This document shows positions 44,286-55,135 of a stretch of DNA of 64,000 nt, in pieces (position 1 is the first letter of the stretch; every line of letters starts with the position of its first letter). Both the position numbers and the translations under genes were made by a program. Where the stretch lies: the NCBI GenBank assembly GCA_000702685.1, contig JNJD01000006.1, forward strand, positions 186,001-250,000, given 5' to 3'. The DNA is from Lachnospiraceae bacterium AC2028 (GTDB taxonomy: Bacteria; Bacillota; Clostridia; Lachnospirales; Lachnospiraceae). The notes below the pieces were generated by a model. It was not told where the DNA came from. It was given only the letters and a program-made list of their open reading frames with translations, and did no database searches.

Positions 44286-44915
44286 TTATATTCTTTTTCT
44301 GCAGATGTCCGAAAGACAGCAGTTCTCACATAACGGAGACTGTGCCTTACAGACAGCTCTTCCGTGATCGACGAGTCTGTGGCAGAGACCGCCGGATTCT
44401 TCGGGAGGCACTATCTTTCTAAGCTGCATCTCAACCTTGTAAGGATCCTTCGTTCCGTCACTGAGTCCGATCCTTCCCGACAGCCTTATGCAATGAGTAT
44501 CGCAGACATAGCTTTCCTGTCCGAATACATCACCGAGAATAAGATTGGCACTCTTTCTTCCGACACCCGGAAGCGATAAGAGTTCATCCATCGTATCGGG
44601 AACCACTCCGTCAAAACGCTCCGTAAGTTCCGTCATGCATGCCTTGATATCCCTTGCCTTGGTCTTGAACAGACCGCAGGGCTTGATGAATTTCTCAATA
44701 TCTGTGATCTTAGCCTTTGCAAGCTTTTCGGGTGTGTCATATTTTGCAAATAGCGCAGGTACCGTTTCGTTGACTCTTTTATCGGTGCACTGTGCTGCAA
44801 GCCTTACGCTTACAAGAAGCTGCCATGCCGAATGTGAATCCAGGGTACATACGGAATCGGGATATTCGTTTTTCAGTCTTTTAATAACTTCTTCCGCGAG
44901 CTGTTTTTTTCTCAT
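44286..44915 (-). CDS. nth: Endonuclease III
   Basis: Base-excision repair DNA glycosylase/AP lyase for oxidised pyrimidines. The 209-residue protein has the helix-hairpin-helix LPGVGRKSANLIL with the catalytic Lys, the catalytic Asp in CDTHC, and the [4Fe-4S] motif CKAQSPLCENCCLSDIC (Cys spacing 6, 2, 5) at the C-terminus. Its start codon overlaps the rlmH stop. A standard bifunctional enzyme is expected. Confidence 0.96.
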   Translation of the reverse strand: MRKKQLAEEVIKRLKNEYPDSVCTLDSHSAWQLLVSVRLAAQCTDKRVNETVPALFAKYDTPEKLAKAKITDIEKFIKPCGLFKTKARDIKACMTELTERFDGVVPDTMDELLSLPGVGRKSANLILGDVFGQESYVCDTHCIRLSGRIGLSDGTKDPYKVEMQLRKIVPPEESGGLCHRLVDHGRAVCKAQSPLCENCCLSDICRKRI

Positions 44916-45388
44916 TTATGATACGGTTCTCCGCGCATTATCCTGAACGCTCTGTAAACCTGCTCCGAAAGTATCACTCTCATAAGCTGGTGCGGAAATG
45001 TCATATCCGAAAAGCTCAGCTTCAGATCCGCACGGTCCGATACTTTACCCGATAATCCCAGTGAGCCTCCGATGACAAAAGCTATATCGCTCTTACCTGA
45101 TACAAAAAGATCCGAAAGCATCTGTGAAAATTTCTCGGAATCGTACTTTTTACCCTTTATCTCAAGAGTGATAACATACATTCCGGGATCGATGTTCTTA
45201 AGGATGCGTTCACCTTCGATATCTTTCACGCGTTCGGAAGCCGAGGCTGAATTACCGGTATCCGGTTCATCATCGACTTCGATCACTTTAAAGGTACAAT
45301 ATGCGGACAGTCTCTTGGCATATTCGGCGATCGCATCGCGGTAGAATGCTTCTTTTATCCTGCCTACACATATAAGAGTAATGTTCAT
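44912..45388 (-). CDS. rlmH: 23S rRNA (pseudouridine1915-N3)-methyltransferase RlmH
   Basis: SAM-dependent SPOUT methyltransferase that modifies the 70S ribosome at position 1915. The 158-residue protein has the family start MNITLICVGRIKEAFYRDAI, the knot region FVIGGSLGLSG and the C-terminal FPHQLMRVILSEQVYRAFRIMRGEPYHK, ending exactly as the family does. It overlaps both the preceding small membrane protein gene and the following nth by 4 bp, so the three are translationally coupled. Confidence 0.97.
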   Translation of the reverse strand: MNITLICVGRIKEAFYRDAIAEYAKRLSAYCTFKVIEVDDEPDTGNSASASERVKDIEGERILKNIDPGMYVITLEIKGKKYDSEKFSQMLSDLFVSGKSDIAFVIGGSLGLSGKVSDRADLKLSFSDMTFPHQLMRVILSEQVYRAFRIMRGEPYHK

Positions 45389-45957
45389 TCGTCACTCTCT
45401 TCGTAAAGACTGTCATACAGTTTTTCATCGATCAGATTATCGAGAAAACCGGGATCGATATTAACAAACTTTTTTGCCAGTATATTCTTAAGGCAATCCG
45501 TTCTTTTGAAGAACATGATCTCAGGGGTATCACCTTCGGTAATGCCGGCTTTTTCATCGACCTCAGTCACGGTCAATTCCTCGGATACATATTTAATGAT
45601 CCTGTCTTCGATCGTATTGTCGGATTTTGCTTTCTTTTCAAATATTCCGGCACTCCTGATGGAGCTTATTCCCATCACAAAGAAAAGAATGAATACCGCG
45701 AAAAGCAATCCGTAGCTCATATACGGATTTCCGAGAAATTTCGGTATAATGTCGAACATGGTAAGAATGACGAAAATGATACCCGCACCGCCGAATGCGG
45801 TCAGCAGATAACCTGTCGATCTGTAATCGGTCGCTTTTTCATCATTCTTGACATAAGGAGCTTTTGATATAGATGTATCTTCGGGTTCAGCAGCGGATTT
45901 TTCGGTTTCCTCACTGAACCCGTAGGTCACACTCAGTTCTCTTTCATCACCTGACAT
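45385..45957 (-). CDS. Small membrane protein, function unknown
   Basis: A protein of about 190 residues with a polar acidic N-terminus, two membrane helices (about 52-72 and 80-102 of the protein) and an acidic cytoplasmic C-terminus ending YDSLYEESDE. I do not recognise the family, although similar two-helix proteins occur next to rlmH in Lachnospiraceae as I recall. The start is chosen at the ATG at 45957 (MSGDERELSVTYG), since GGGGAT stands at a proper distance, whereas the ATG at 45966 touches that sequence. It overlaps rlmH by 4 bp. Confidence 0.7.
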   Translation of the reverse strand: MSGDERELSVTYGFSEETEKSAAEPEDTSISKAPYVKNDEKATDYRSTGYLLTAFGGAGIIFVILTMFDIIPKFLGNPYMSYGLLFAVFILFFVMGISSIRSAGIFEKKAKSDNTIEDRIIKYVSEELTVTEVDEKAGITEGDTPEIMFFKRTDCLKNILAKKFVNIDPGFLDNLIDEKLYDSLYEESDE

Positions 45958-45996
45958 ATATTTCATCCCCGATGCAGGTTAATATGTTACGAAAGA

Positions 45997-47385
45997 TCAG
46001 CCTTTAAGATATTCGTCGATCGCCTTTGCAGCTTCCTTGCCGGCACCCATGGCAAGAATAACCGTAGCGGCACCGGTAACCGCATCACCGCCGGCATATA
46101 CGCCTTCTCTGGATGTCTTTCCGGTGGTCTCTTCGGCTACGATGCATTTTCTCTTATTGGTATCGAGACCCTTGGTTGTCATCGAGATAAGAGGATTGGG
46201 GCTGGTACCGAGGCTCATGATAACGGTATCGACATCGATATCGAACTCGGAACCTGCAACGGGCTGAGGGCTTCTTCTGCCTGATTCATCGGGCTCACCG
46301 AGCTCCATACGCACGCATCTGATTCCGTTTACCCATCCCTTTTCATCTCCGAGTATCTCGACGGGATTGGTAAGAAGATCAAAGATGATGCCCTCTTCCT
46401 TGGCATGATGAACTTCCTCGACTCTTGCGGGAAGCTCCTCTTCGCCTCTTCTGTAAACGATGTGAACCTCAGCTCCGAGTCTGAGAGCGGTCCTTGCCGC
46501 ATCCATTGCAACGTTTCCGCCGCCAACGACAGCAACCTTTTTGCTCTTCATGATGGGCGTAGGTGAATCATCACGGAAGGACTTCATAAGATTACTTCTG
46601 GTAAGATATTCATTCGCAGAGAATACACCGTTAAGAGTCTCTCCGGGAATGTTCATGAATCTGGGAAGGCCAGCTCCTGATCCGATGAATACGGCTCTGA
46701 ATCCTTCCTTTTCCATAAGTTCATCTATGGTAACACTTCGTCCTACGACAACGTTGGTCTCGATCTTAACACCGAGTGCCTTTACGTTCTCGATCTCTTT
46801 GGCAACAACTCTCTCTTTGGGGAGTCTGAATTCGGGAATACCGTAGACAAGAACTCCGCCTGCCTGATGAAGTGCCTCGAAAATGGTTACATCGTATCCG
46901 AGCTTTGCAAGATCGCCGGCGCAGGTAAGTCCGCTGGGACCGGAACCGATGACGGCAACCTTGATGCCGTTGGGATCGGCGGTCATCTTGGGCTTAAGAC
47001 CATGCTCCATTGCATAATCGGCAACGAATCTCTCAAGCTTTCCGATCGATACGGGTTCTCCCTTGATGCCTCTGATACATTTGCCCTCACACTGTGTCTC
47101 CTGGGGACATACTCTTCCGCATACAGCGGGAAGTGCAGAGGATCTGGAAATGATATTGTATGCCTCTTCGATATTGCCTTCCTTGATCTGCTGGATGAAT
47201 CCGGGAATATCAATTGAAACGGGGCATCCCTTCATACACTGAGCATTCTTGCAGTTAAGGCATCTGCTTGCCTCGGCCTGAGCTTCTTCAAGGCTGTATC
47301 CGTAGCAGACTTCTTCGAAGTTAGTAGCTCTTACTTTAGCTTCCTGTTCCCTTACGGGTACCTTCTTCATTACATCGACTTCCAT
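45997..47385 (-). CDS. nfnB: NfnB: NADPH-side subunit of bifurcating transhydrogenase (GltA-like)
   Basis: Large subunit of the NADH-dependent reduced ferredoxin:NADP+ oxidoreductase, homologous to the small subunit of glutamate synthase. The 462-residue protein has N-terminal Cys motifs for two [4Fe-4S] clusters (CLNCKNAQCMKGCPVSIDI and CGRVCPQETQCEGKC), an FAD motif VAVIGSGPSGLTCAGDL, an NADPH motif VAVVGGGNVAMDAART and YAGGDAVTGAATVI at the C-terminus. The adjacent nfnA makes the Nfn complex far more likely than a lone glutamate synthase subunit. AAGGAG precedes the ATG at 47385. Confidence 0.93.
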   Translation of the reverse strand: MEVDVMKKVPVREQEAKVRATNFEEVCYGYSLEEAQAEASRCLNCKNAQCMKGCPVSIDIPGFIQQIKEGNIEEAYNIISRSSALPAVCGRVCPQETQCEGKCIRGIKGEPVSIGKLERFVADYAMEHGLKPKMTADPNGIKVAVIGSGPSGLTCAGDLAKLGYDVTIFEALHQAGGVLVYGIPEFRLPKERVVAKEIENVKALGVKIETNVVVGRSVTIDELMEKEGFRAVFIGSGAGLPRFMNIPGETLNGVFSANEYLTRSNLMKSFRDDSPTPIMKSKKVAVVGGGNVAMDAARTALRLGAEVHIVYRRGEEELPARVEEVHHAKEEGIIFDLLTNPVEILGDEKGWVNGIRCVRMELGEPDESGRRSPQPVAGSEFDIDVDTVIMSLGTSPNPLISMTTKGLDTNKRKCIVAEETTGKTSREGVYAGGDAVTGAATVILAMGAGKEAAKAIDEYLKG

Positions 47386-47434
47386 TTATATGATCTCCTT
47401 AAGAATAATGTTTATGTTACATTGAATGTCCGGA

Positions 47435-48310
47435 TCAGCAATTGCCGCATCCGCCGTGATGGGTTGCACCTTCCTGAAGTTCAAGAAGCTTTCTTCCCTC
47501 TTCGGTCTTGTACATAGCCTGACGTCTCATCGATTCGTCAAAGTTTACAAGCCATCCGTCGAACTCGGGTCCGTCGATGCAGGCGAATTTGATCTCGTCA
47601 CCTACATGTACACGGCAGGCTCCGCACATTCCGGTTCCGTCGACCATTATGGGGTTCATGGAAACGATAGTGGGGATATTAAGCTGTTTGGTAAGCTGTA
47701 CGGCAAATTTCATCATGATAAGGGGACCGATCGCGATACATTTTGTATATGTCTTTCCCTCATCGATAAGAGACTGAAGGCAGACACATACGTTACCGCT
47801 TCTTCCGTACGATCCGTCATCGGTTGTGATATAAACATTCTCGGCTACGGATTTGAAATCCTCTTCAAGAATGACAAGATCTTTATTTCTCGCACCGATT
47901 ATGACATCGGCAGGAACTCCCTGCTCTTTGAGCCACTTGAGCTGGGGATATACAGGCGCGGTTCCGACACCGCCGGCTATGAAAATGATCTTTTCTTTCT
48001 TAAGATCATCCACACTCATCTCACAAAGTTCGGAAGGGCATCCCAAAGGGCCGACGATATCGTTGAACGAATCTCCTTCTTTCAGATCAGCCATAAGAGT
48101 GGTTGAAGCGCCGATGGTCTGGAATACGAGAACTATGGTTCCCTTCTCCCTGTCGTAATCGCATATGGTAAGAGGGATTCTCTCACCGTCTTCAGAGCCT
48201 CTGACAATGACAAACTGTCCGGGAAGACATCTGTCAGCCGTTCTCTTTGCTTCGACTTCCATTCTGATGATGTTGTCCGTAAGATAGGATTTTGTTAAGA
48301 TCTTGTACAT
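47435..48310 (-). CDS. nfnA: NfnA: NAD-side FAD/[2Fe-2S] subunit of bifurcating transhydrogenase
   Basis: A 291-residue ferredoxin:NADP reductase-fold protein, related to PyrK and sulfide dehydrogenase beta subunit, that forms the electron-bifurcating Nfn complex with NfnB. Motifs include RIPLTICDYD (FAD), FIAGGVGTAPVYPQL (NAD binding), YGRSGNVCVCL and the [2Fe-2S] ligands in MCGACRVHVGDEIKFACIDGPEFDG. A short Cys/His tail, GATHHGGCGNC, ends the protein. It lies 49 bp before nfnB, in the order nfnA-nfnB. The complex couples NADH and reduced ferredoxin to NADPH formation in anaerobic fermenters. Confidence 0.93.
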   Translation of the reverse strand: MYKILTKSYLTDNIIRMEVEAKRTADRCLPGQFVIVRGSEDGERIPLTICDYDREKGTIVLVFQTIGASTTLMADLKEGDSFNDIVGPLGCPSELCEMSVDDLKKEKIIFIAGGVGTAPVYPQLKWLKEQGVPADVIIGARNKDLVILEEDFKSVAENVYITTDDGSYGRSGNVCVCLQSLIDEGKTYTKCIAIGPLIMMKFAVQLTKQLNIPTIVSMNPIMVDGTGMCGACRVHVGDEIKFACIDGPEFDGWLVNFDESMRRQAMYKTEEGRKLLELQEGATHHGGCGNC

Positions 48311-48336
48311 TTTGTTTCCCTTTCCACATTTCGTGT

Positions 48337-49563
48337 TTATTCATCAATACCCGGATCGGTATTGTCTGTGTTCTCATTGCCTGATATGTCCGGATCACTG
48401 TTTCCGGTATCATCCACCGTATACATCCGTACCGCATCCTCGGGAATTTCCAGCAGGACGGGCTGTCCCTCATCATCGAATATATATGCGGCTCCGTCTA
48501 TGTTCACACCGCAGATGATGAACAATCCGGTTTCGGGGTTCAGTACACAGGGAGTTCCGTCAACGACATATATACCGTTTCCGATATCAATTATCTCATG
48601 CATGACAGGTTCATCATCCTGTGTCGGTTCGAGAACCTCATAAAGCTCTTCGCTCTCTATGACGTAATTGACTTCTGAGATAGGGCTCCATACACCGTGA
48701 TCATTGACCGCACTGACCTTGATATGATATTCACCCTTGGTCAGAAGCAGGGGAACTATATATTCAAAGGAGTCCTCATTCGGCTCGGTTCCGTCCAGTG
48801 TATAGTAGATCCTGGCATTGCCCGGAACAGTTATCTTAAGAAGCTGATCCGTTCCGTAATAACCGCTGTCGAGATTGAATTCGGGTATCATCAGACAGTA
48901 GTCGATGTATTTTTCCTTGATCTCAAGGTTATTGCAGGTCTGCAGAAGATCCGCCATCGAAACATAATCTTCACTCTCGAAATAGATGGCAAGAAGACCT
49001 TCATAAGCTGTCGCATTCTGTTCCGATGTTGCAAAAGGAAGACTTGCTACCTGCAGCAGAGTATTTTCATACTTGACGGTATCGCCGTTATCCTTGTACA
49101 GGAGAGCAAGATACAAAAGCACATCAACGTCACTGCTTTCCTTAGCTTCAACGTCCTCCAAAAGACCTACGGCTTTTGCGATATCACCGTGCTCCGCAGC
49201 TTCCCTCGCCTGCTCAAACAGATACTCGGTTCCCGAAGATCTGTTGAAAAAAGCAAGTCCTGCGGTAACAAGTATCAAAGTAAGTACCGCGATCAGAGCA
49301 AATCTGATCCACCCCATTCTATGCTTTTTTTCCGGTACGGGAGCCGCGCTTTCCCTGACGGGCATTTCATCGTTCGCACCTTCGGGAGATCTTCCGAAAT
49401 CGGCTTCATCGTCATCAAGATCACTGAGCAGATTTTTAACGGTATCTTCCGCTTTCTTCTCGGCGAATTCCTTGAAGTCGGGAACGATATGGATATCCTG
49501 ACCGCACTTTTCGCAGTACAGAGAGCCTTCAGGTATCTCAGCTCCGCATTTTTGACATTTCAT
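48337..49563 (-). CDS. Membrane protein with zinc ribbon, TPR-like and chitobiase C-terminal-type domains
   Basis: A 408-residue single-pass protein without a known function. Parts in order: N-terminal zinc ribbon CQKCGAEIPEGSLYCEKCG (1-21), acidic cytoplasmic linker, membrane helix (about 85-107, RFALIAVLTLILVTAGLAFF), an extracellular TPR-like helical region (about 113-220, EHGDIAKAVGLLEDVEAK), a stretch typical of chitobiase/beta-hexosaminidase C-terminal domains (ARIYYTLDGTEPNEDSFEY, about 255-275) and an acidic Asn/Asp tail ending PGIDE. Similar layouts occur in Lachnospiraceae cell-envelope proteins. It lies between folD and nfnA in an otherwise metabolic run. Confidence 0.8.
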   Translation of the reverse strand: MKCQKCGAEIPEGSLYCEKCGQDIHIVPDFKEFAEKKAEDTVKNLLSDLDDDEADFGRSPEGANDEMPVRESAAPVPEKKHRMGWIRFALIAVLTLILVTAGLAFFNRSSGTEYLFEQAREAAEHGDIAKAVGLLEDVEAKESSDVDVLLYLALLYKDNGDTVKYENTLLQVASLPFATSEQNATAYEGLLAIYFESEDYVSMADLLQTCNNLEIKEKYIDYCLMIPEFNLDSGYYGTDQLLKITVPGNARIYYTLDGTEPNEDSFEYIVPLLLTKGEYHIKVSAVNDHGVWSPISEVNYVIESEELYEVLEPTQDDEPVMHEIIDIGNGIYVVDGTPCVLNPETGLFIICGVNIDGAAYIFDDEGQPVLLEIPEDAVRMYTVDDTGNSDPDISGNENTDNTDPGIDE

Positions 49564-49586
49564 ATGATCAGTGTAAGTTTATGAAA

Positions 49587-50429
49587 TCAATCTTCACAAA
49601 CGGATGATAGACAATTGTACATGAGCATTGCGATGGTCATAGGTCCGACGCCTCCGGGAACCGGAGTAATGGCCGATGCAACAGGTTCAACCGATGCATA
49701 GTCAACATCACCGCAGAGCTTTCCGTCTTCCATTCTGTGAATGCCGACATCTATGACAACGGCTCCATCCTTGACATACGATGCATCTATGAACTTAGGC
49801 TTGCCGATCGCAACGACAAGTATATCTGCTCTCTTCGTAACTTCCTTAAGATCTTTGGTACGTGAATGGCATACGGTAACCGTTCCGTTTTCTTTAAGAA
49901 GCAGCATGGACATAGGCTTTCCTACGATGTTACTTCTGCCGACAACGACACATTCCTTGCCGCTTATCTCTATATCCGATCTCTTGAGGAGCTGTATGAC
50001 ACCTGCCGGAGTGCAGCTTACAAAACCTTTCTTACCGATCGAAAGCTTTCCGACGTTAACGGGATGGAATCCGTCAACATCCTTGTCGGGAGAAATGGCA
50101 TCGAGCACTTTATCTTCATCCATTCCCTTGGGAAGGGGAAGCTGAACAAGTATTCCGTTTACATCATCCCTTTTATTGAGTTCATCGATAAGCTCAAGAA
50201 GCTTTTCTTCCGAAGTATCGGCGGGAAGTTCGTAAGAAAGGGATCTTATTCCGCAATATTCGCAGGCTTTCTTTTTATTCTTGACATATACCTGTGAAGC
50301 GGGATCCTCTCCTACAAGGATAACTGCAAGTGTAGCGGTTATTCCCTTTGAAGCAAGTTCGGCTGTCTTTGCCTTTATCTCATCCTTTACAGCAAGTGAT
50401 ATTGCTTTTCCGTCTATGATCTTAGCCAT
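49587..50429 (-). CDS. folD: Methylene-THF dehydrogenase / methenyl-THF cyclohydrolase
   Basis: Bifunctional NADP-linked enzyme that interconverts methylene-, methenyl- and 10-formyl-THF. The 280-residue protein has the catalytic YVKNKKKACE region (Tyr and Lys), GILVQLPLPKGMDE, DKDVDGFHPVNVGKL, VVVGRSNIVGKPMSMLL and TPVPGGVGPMTIAML. It follows fhs by 17 bp with AGAGGA upstream. With Fhs and the nearby 5-formyl-THF cyclo-ligase it forms the one-carbon folate supply of this cell. Confidence 0.97.
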   Translation of the reverse strand: MAKIIDGKAISLAVKDEIKAKTAELASKGITATLAVILVGEDPASQVYVKNKKKACEYCGIRSLSYELPADTSEEKLLELIDELNKRDDVNGILVQLPLPKGMDEDKVLDAISPDKDVDGFHPVNVGKLSIGKKGFVSCTPAGVIQLLKRSDIEISGKECVVVGRSNIVGKPMSMLLLKENGTVTVCHSRTKDLKEVTKRADILVVAIGKPKFIDASYVKDGAVVIDVGIHRMEDGKLCGDVDYASVEPVASAITPVPGGVGPMTIAMLMYNCLSSVCED

Positions 50430-50446
50430 TTTAAATCCTCTGTTAA

Positions 50447-52114
50447 TTAGAATAATCCGGTTATCTTGCCTTCATCGTCGACATCTATCCTGTATGCCGC
50501 AGGTGATTTGGAAAGTCCGGGCATTGTCATAATGGAACCGGTAAGAACAACAACAAAACCCGCTCCGGCACTTACATACACTTCCCTTACATGGAGTTTG
50601 AAATCCGAAGGTCTGCCGAGAAGTGCGGGATCGTCGGAAAGTGAATACTGGGTCTTCGCCATGCATACGGGAAGCTTTCCGAATCCCATTTCTTCGATCT
50701 TGGCGATCTGCTTGGCTGCGGCCGAAGCTATATCGACACCGTCAGCGCCGTAGATCTTCTTTGCAACGGCTTCAATCTTCTCGGTGATGGAAAGCTCGTC
50801 GGGATAGCAGAATCTGAAGTCGGACTTTTCCTCGGTTGCTTTGATAACAAGTTCGGCAAGTTCGGTTCCGCCCTCTCCGCCTTTCTCCCAGACACGTGCA
50901 ACGGACATCGTGCAGTCCTTGGACTTGCAGTACTGTCTTACAAATTCGATCTCGGCATCGGTATCCGAAACGAATGCATTGAGTGCGACAACAACCGGAA
51001 GTCCGTAGCTCTGAATATTCTCGATATGCTTTCCGAGATTTTCGATTCCCTTCTTGAGAGCATCGAGATTCTCCGTCCCGAGCTGATCCTTGGGAACGCC
51101 ACCGTTATATTTAAGTGCTCTTACTGTTGCAACAAGAACCACAGCACTGGGATTAAGGCCTGCCTGTCTGCACTTGATATCGAGGAATTTCTCTGCGCCG
51201 AGATCTGCTCCGAAGCCTGCTTCTGTTATGCAGTAATCTGCAAGTTTAAGAGCGGTTCTGGTAGCGATGACGGAGTTACATCCGTGAGCGATATTTGCAA
51301 AGGGTCCGCCGTGAACGATGGCGGGGGTATGCTCGAGCGTCTGTATGATATTGGGTCTGATCGCATCCTTTAAAAGTGCGGTCATTGCACCGACTGCCTG
51401 GATATCCTCTGCGGTAACGGGATTACCGTCGAGATCGTAAGCAACAATTATCCTGCCGAGTCTTCTCTTAAGATCCTTAAGATCTTCGGCTAGACACAGA
51501 ACAGCCATGATCTCACTTGCAACGGTAATGACAAAATGATCTTCCCTTACGAATCCGTCGCTCTTGCTTCCGAGTCCTACAACAATATTACGGAGAGCTC
51601 TGTCATTCATATCCATGCATCTCTTCCAAACAATGCTTCTGGAATCGATCCTCTTGACATTGCCCTGCTGGATATGGTTATCGAGAAGTGCGGCAAGCAG
51701 ATTGTTCGCACTTGTTATGGCGTGAAAATCACCGGTGAAATGAAGGTTTAAGTCCTCCATGGGAACTACCTGAGCCATGCCGCCGCCGGCAGCTCCGCCC
51801 TTGATACCGAAGCAGGGTCCGAGTGAAGGCTCTCTTAATGCTATGATTGCTTTTTTATCAAGCTTTGCAAAAGCCTCGCCGAGTCCTACGGTAACGGTAG
51901 TCTTGCCTTCTCCGGCGGGAGTAGGATTGATAGCCGTAACGAGAATGAGCTTTCCGTCCTTATTGGATGAAAGCTTCTTTATACACTCATCCGTAAGCTT
52001 AGCCTTATACTTTCCGTACAGATCGAGGTCATCCTCAGAGATCCCGACCTTGGCAGCTACCTGCGCAATGGGAAGCATTGTACATTCCTGTGCGATTTCA
52101 ATATCAGATTTCAT
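50447..52114 (-). CDS. fhs: Formate-tetrahydrofolate ligase
   Basis: ATP-dependent formation of 10-formyl-THF from formate. The 555-residue protein has the P-loop [54 protein letters not shown] and the C-terminal [20 protein letters not shown]. It is the first gene of fhs-folD, 29 bp after ftsK stops, with AGGTGG before the ATG. In a fermenter it feeds purine and methionine pathways; no acetogenesis genes are seen here. Confidence 0.97.
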   Translation of the reverse strand: MKSDIEIAQECTMLPIAQVAAKVGISEDDLDLYGKYKAKLTDECIKKLSSNKDGKLILVTAINPTPAGEGKTTVTVGLGEAFAKLDKKAIIALREPSLGPCFGIKGGAAGGGMAQVVPMEDLNLHFTGDFHAITSANNLLAALLDNHIQQGNVKRIDSRSIVWKRCMDMNDRALRNIVVGLGSKSDGFVREDHFVITVASEIMAVLCLAEDLKDLKRRLGRIIVAYDLDGNPVTAEDIQAVGAMTALLKDAIRPNIIQTLEHTPAIVHGGPFANIAHGCNSVIATRTALKLADYCITEAGFGADLGAEKFLDIKCRQAGLNPSAVVLVATVRALKYNGGVPKDQLGTENLDALKKGIENLGKHIENIQSYGLPVVVALNAFVSDTDAEIEFVRQYCKSKDCTMSVARVWEKGGEGGTELAELVIKATEEKSDFRFCYPDELSITEKIEAVAKKIYGADGVDIASAAAKQIAKIEEMGFGKLPVCMAKTQYSLSDDPALLGRPSDFKLHVREVYVSAGAGFVVVLTGSIMTMPGLSKSPAAYRIDVDDEGKITGLF

Positions 52115-52143
52115 TCTTTTTCCACCTGTAAAAAATTTATTGG

Positions 52144-55119
52144 TTACTCGTCTCCGCCTCTCTTAGAAGCAAGAAACGCATCAAACATTTCTTCTGTCAT
52201 CAGGATATCCCTGGGCTTGGTGCCCTGTTCCTGCCCGACGACTCCGTTATCCGCAAGTTCATCCATGATCCTGGCCGCACGGTTAAATCCGATCTTGAGG
52301 ACTCTCTGAAGATATCCGATGGATGCCTTTCCGCTGCGGATAATGTATTTGCCGGCTTCCGCAAAAAGCTCATCTCCGAAAACGGAATCCCTTGATGAAG
52401 ACATCGATGAAGCGGATGAAGACACGCTCGGATCCACTCCGTTTTCAATGTCGATGATGCGCTTTTTCAGATCATCTATACCGTCAACTCCTTCAAGAGG
52501 ATTTCTGAATGAGGAATTGCGGTATTCATTGCGAAGCCTTGATGTTATATCGGTAACTTCCTTGTCGGAAACAAATGCTCCCTGTAATCTTTCCGGCTTC
52601 ATCTTGCCCTTCGGATAAAAGAGCATGTCACCCTTTCCGAGAAGCTTCTCTGCTCCGACCGTATCAAGTATTGTCCTGGAATCAACACCGGATGAAACGG
52701 CGAATGCAACACGGCTCGGCATATTTGCTTTGATAAGACCGGTGATGACATCAACCGAAGGACGCTGCGTTGCGACTACCAGATGCATTCCGCACGCTCT
52801 TGCAAGCTGTGCCAGACGTACGATCGATTCCTCGACTTCCTTCGCTGCGACCATCATCAGATCGGCAAGCTCATCAATGATGATGACGATCCTGGGAAGC
52901 TTTCTGAGAGCGGGTGTGAGTGAATCGCTCTCCTCATATGTATCAGCGGGAACGGGATCTCTTCTGCCGGAATTCACATCTTCAACATATGTGTTATAGC
53001 CTTCTATATCCCTTACTTCCCTGTCGGCAAAGAGACGGTATCTTCTCTCCATCTCGCTTACCGCCCACTTGAGCATCTCGGAAGCAGCCTTGGGTTTGGT
53101 AACCACATCAAACGGAAGATGAGGTATTCCGTTATATACCTTAAGTTCAACAACCTTGGGATCAACAAGCATAAGCTGTACATCCTCGGGCGATGACTTA
53201 TAAAGAAGGCTCAGTATGAGCGTATTGATACATACCGACTTACCGGAACCGGTTGTACCTGCGATCAGAACATGAGGGAAATCGGCGATGTTCGCAACAA
53301 CGGTCTTACCCTCGATATCCTTACCTACGGCAAAAGAAAGAGAATCCTTGGACTTCCTGAATTCGGAACTGGAAAGGAGATCTCCCAGGAATACCGGTTC
53401 TGCTTTCACGTTCGGAACCTCGATACCGATAGCACTCTTTCCGGGAATGGGAGCTTCGATCCTGATATCCGTAGCGGCAAGTGCCATCTTGATCTCATCG
53501 GAAAGGCTTACGATCTTGGAAAGCTTGGTTCCCTGAGTAACCGTAAGTTCATATCTTGTGACGGTGGGACCCTTGCTGTAATTGCCCATCTCGGCTTCGA
53601 TGCCGAACGATGCAAGCGTCTCTATCAGTTTGGTCTGAACATCCTTGACCTCATTAGCGGAGCCCTTGCCCTGACCACCACCTTTTTTAAGCATATCCAG
53701 TCCGGGAGTTTCGTATCTGAATTTTCCGATGGGCTTTTTAGGCTTTTCGGGAGCTGCCGGTGTGATCGATGCCTTGGGAGCACTTACCGGTGCTGCAGGC
53801 TTTTCGGGCGCTTTTACTGTAGGACTTACTGCAGGCTCGACAATCGGAAGAGGTGCCGTATCATATTTATCGAATTCATTTGTCAGATTGATCCTGTGAT
53901 CTGATTTGACGGGAACTCTTTCGAAACCGAGTTCATCGTCGCCGGATGCATCATAGGATCCTTCATCATATTCTTCGGTATAGGTTTCGCCCGAAGGACC
54001 GGGGCGCTTATCCGGATCGTACCAGGTACCCGATGCATCGTCTGCGGGTTCATCATAGTAACCGTCATCTTCCGAGTAAGACAGTTCATGCATCTCACCG
54101 GTATGCTTTTCCCTGAACTGTTCACCGTGTTCGGGAGCTCTGGTTGCTCTGAGAAGTTCCATTGCATCCCTGGTCTCTTCTTTTTCTTTCTTTTCGGCTT
54201 CCTTCTTAAGCCTTCCGTCTTCGGTGCGCTTTCTGACATTATTCTTCCAGTTCTCGAAGCTTCCCGAAACGGATTCGAATACTTCCTTCTTGCCCGAACG
54301 CTCTCTGCGCATCTTCTCGGTCACGGTAAGAGCATTGGTTGAAGGAACATCTTCGGGATTTTCATCGGCATAATCATCCGAAGATCTGTCCGGAAGTGCG
54401 AGAGGCTCCTCACTCTGTTCAAGGCGGAGTCTCTTCTCTTCGCGTCTTGCGCGTGAATTTTCGATCAGCTCTCCGGATCTGTCCGATGCATTCATAAGTA
54501 TCGTCTTGAACAGTTCCGCAAAGAATGTCTTATTGATCGCAAAAAGGCAAACGATAAGGAGAAGAAGACAGATGATTACGCATCCCGCTTTTCCGATATT
54601 TTTGATCAGTGCAAAAGAAAGACTTCCCGAAATGACACCGCCGCCGTTTCTGCCTTCTGCGGAGAGTCTGTAGAGATCGCCTGCGTTATAGCTGTCAAGC
54701 TTAGCGGCATTTCCCGATAACAGATCGGAAAAGATACCCAAGATCAGAAACAGTCCGATCGCACCGGTCATTCGTACGGGAAGAAGGTAATCCTTTTCTC
54801 CCATATAAAGTCCCCATACAATCATTCCGCCGATGAATACGGGAGCTATGTAGCTTTCAAATCCGAACGCGCCGAAAAAGACGGATGAGATCTTATCTCC
54901 GACTCCGCCGCACACGCCGAAATTACACAGAGACAAAAACAGGGCGACGCCTATCGTAATGACCGTGATAAGTACATTACGCGAGCCGTCGTCATCATAT
55001 CCGCTTCCGTCTCTTGAACCGCCTCTGGGTGCGGATGAAGGTCTTGATCCTCCCTGCCTTGCACCTCCGCCGGAGCGGCTGCGGTTATTTGAATTGTTTC
55101 CGGTAGGTCTTGATGCCAT
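52144..55119 (-). CDS. ftsK: FtsK/SpoIIIE-family DNA translocase
   Basis: Membrane-anchored ATP-driven DNA pump for chromosome segregation at division or sporulation. The 991-residue protein has a Ser/Arg/Gly-rich N-terminus, four to five membrane helices (about 48-205), a long charged linker (about 215-500), then the motor with [12 protein letters not shown], Walker [14 protein letters not shown], Walker [14 protein letters not shown] and [21 protein letters not shown], and a C-terminal gamma winged-helix ([26 protein letters not shown]). The gamma domain reads oriented genome motifs. FtsK and SpoIIIE cannot be told apart by eye. It lies 16 bp after a large membrane protein gene. Confidence 0.95.
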   Translation of the reverse strand: MASRPTGNNSNNRSRSGGGARQGGSRPSSAPRGGSRDGSGYDDDGSRNVLITVITIGVALFLSLCNFGVCGGVGDKISSVFFGAFGFESYIAPVFIGGMIVWGLYMGEKDYLLPVRMTGAIGLFLILGIFSDLLSGNAAKLDSYNAGDLYRLSAEGRNGGGVISGSLSFALIKNIGKAGCVIICLLLLIVCLFAINKTFFAELFKTILMNASDRSGELIENSRARREEKRLRLEQSEEPLALPDRSSDDYADENPEDVPSTNALTVTEKMRRERSGKKEVFESVSGSFENWKNNVRKRTEDGRLKKEAEKKEKEETRDAMELLRATRAPEHGEQFREKHTGEMHELSYSEDDGYYDEPADDASGTWYDPDKRPGPSGETYTEEYDEGSYDASGDDELGFERVPVKSDHRINLTNEFDKYDTAPLPIVEPAVSPTVKAPEKPAAPVSAPKASITPAAPEKPKKPIGKFRYETPGLDMLKKGGGQGKGSANEVKDVQTKLIETLASFGIEAEMGNYSKGPTVTRYELTVTQGTKLSKIVSLSDEIKMALAATDIRIEAPIPGKSAIGIEVPNVKAEPVFLGDLLSSSEFRKSKDSLSFAVGKDIEGKTVVANIADFPHVLIAGTTGSGKSVCINTLILSLLYKSSPEDVQLMLVDPKVVELKVYNGIPHLPFDVVTKPKAASEMLKWAVSEMERRYRLFADREVRDIEGYNTYVEDVNSGRRDPVPADTYEESDSLTPALRKLPRIVIIIDELADLMMVAAKEVEESIVRLAQLARACGMHLVVATQRPSVDVITGLIKANMPSRVAFAVSSGVDSRTILDTVGAEKLLGKGDMLFYPKGKMKPERLQGAFVSDKEVTDITSRLRNEYRNSSFRNPLEGVDGIDDLKKRIIDIENGVDPSVSSSASSMSSSRDSVFGDELFAEAGKYIIRSGKASIGYLQRVLKIGFNRAARIMDELADNGVVGQEQGTKPRDILMTEEMFDAFLASKRGGDE

Positions 55120-55135
55120 ATGTCAGACAGATCCT

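Noticed and set aside
45997-47385. Glutamate synthase small subunit (GltD)
   Set aside because: No large glutamate synthase gene is adjacent, while nfnA lies directly upstream, so NfnB is the better name.
52115-52143. THF riboswitch before fhs
   Set aside because: Only 29 bp lie between ftsK and fhs, too short for an aptamer.
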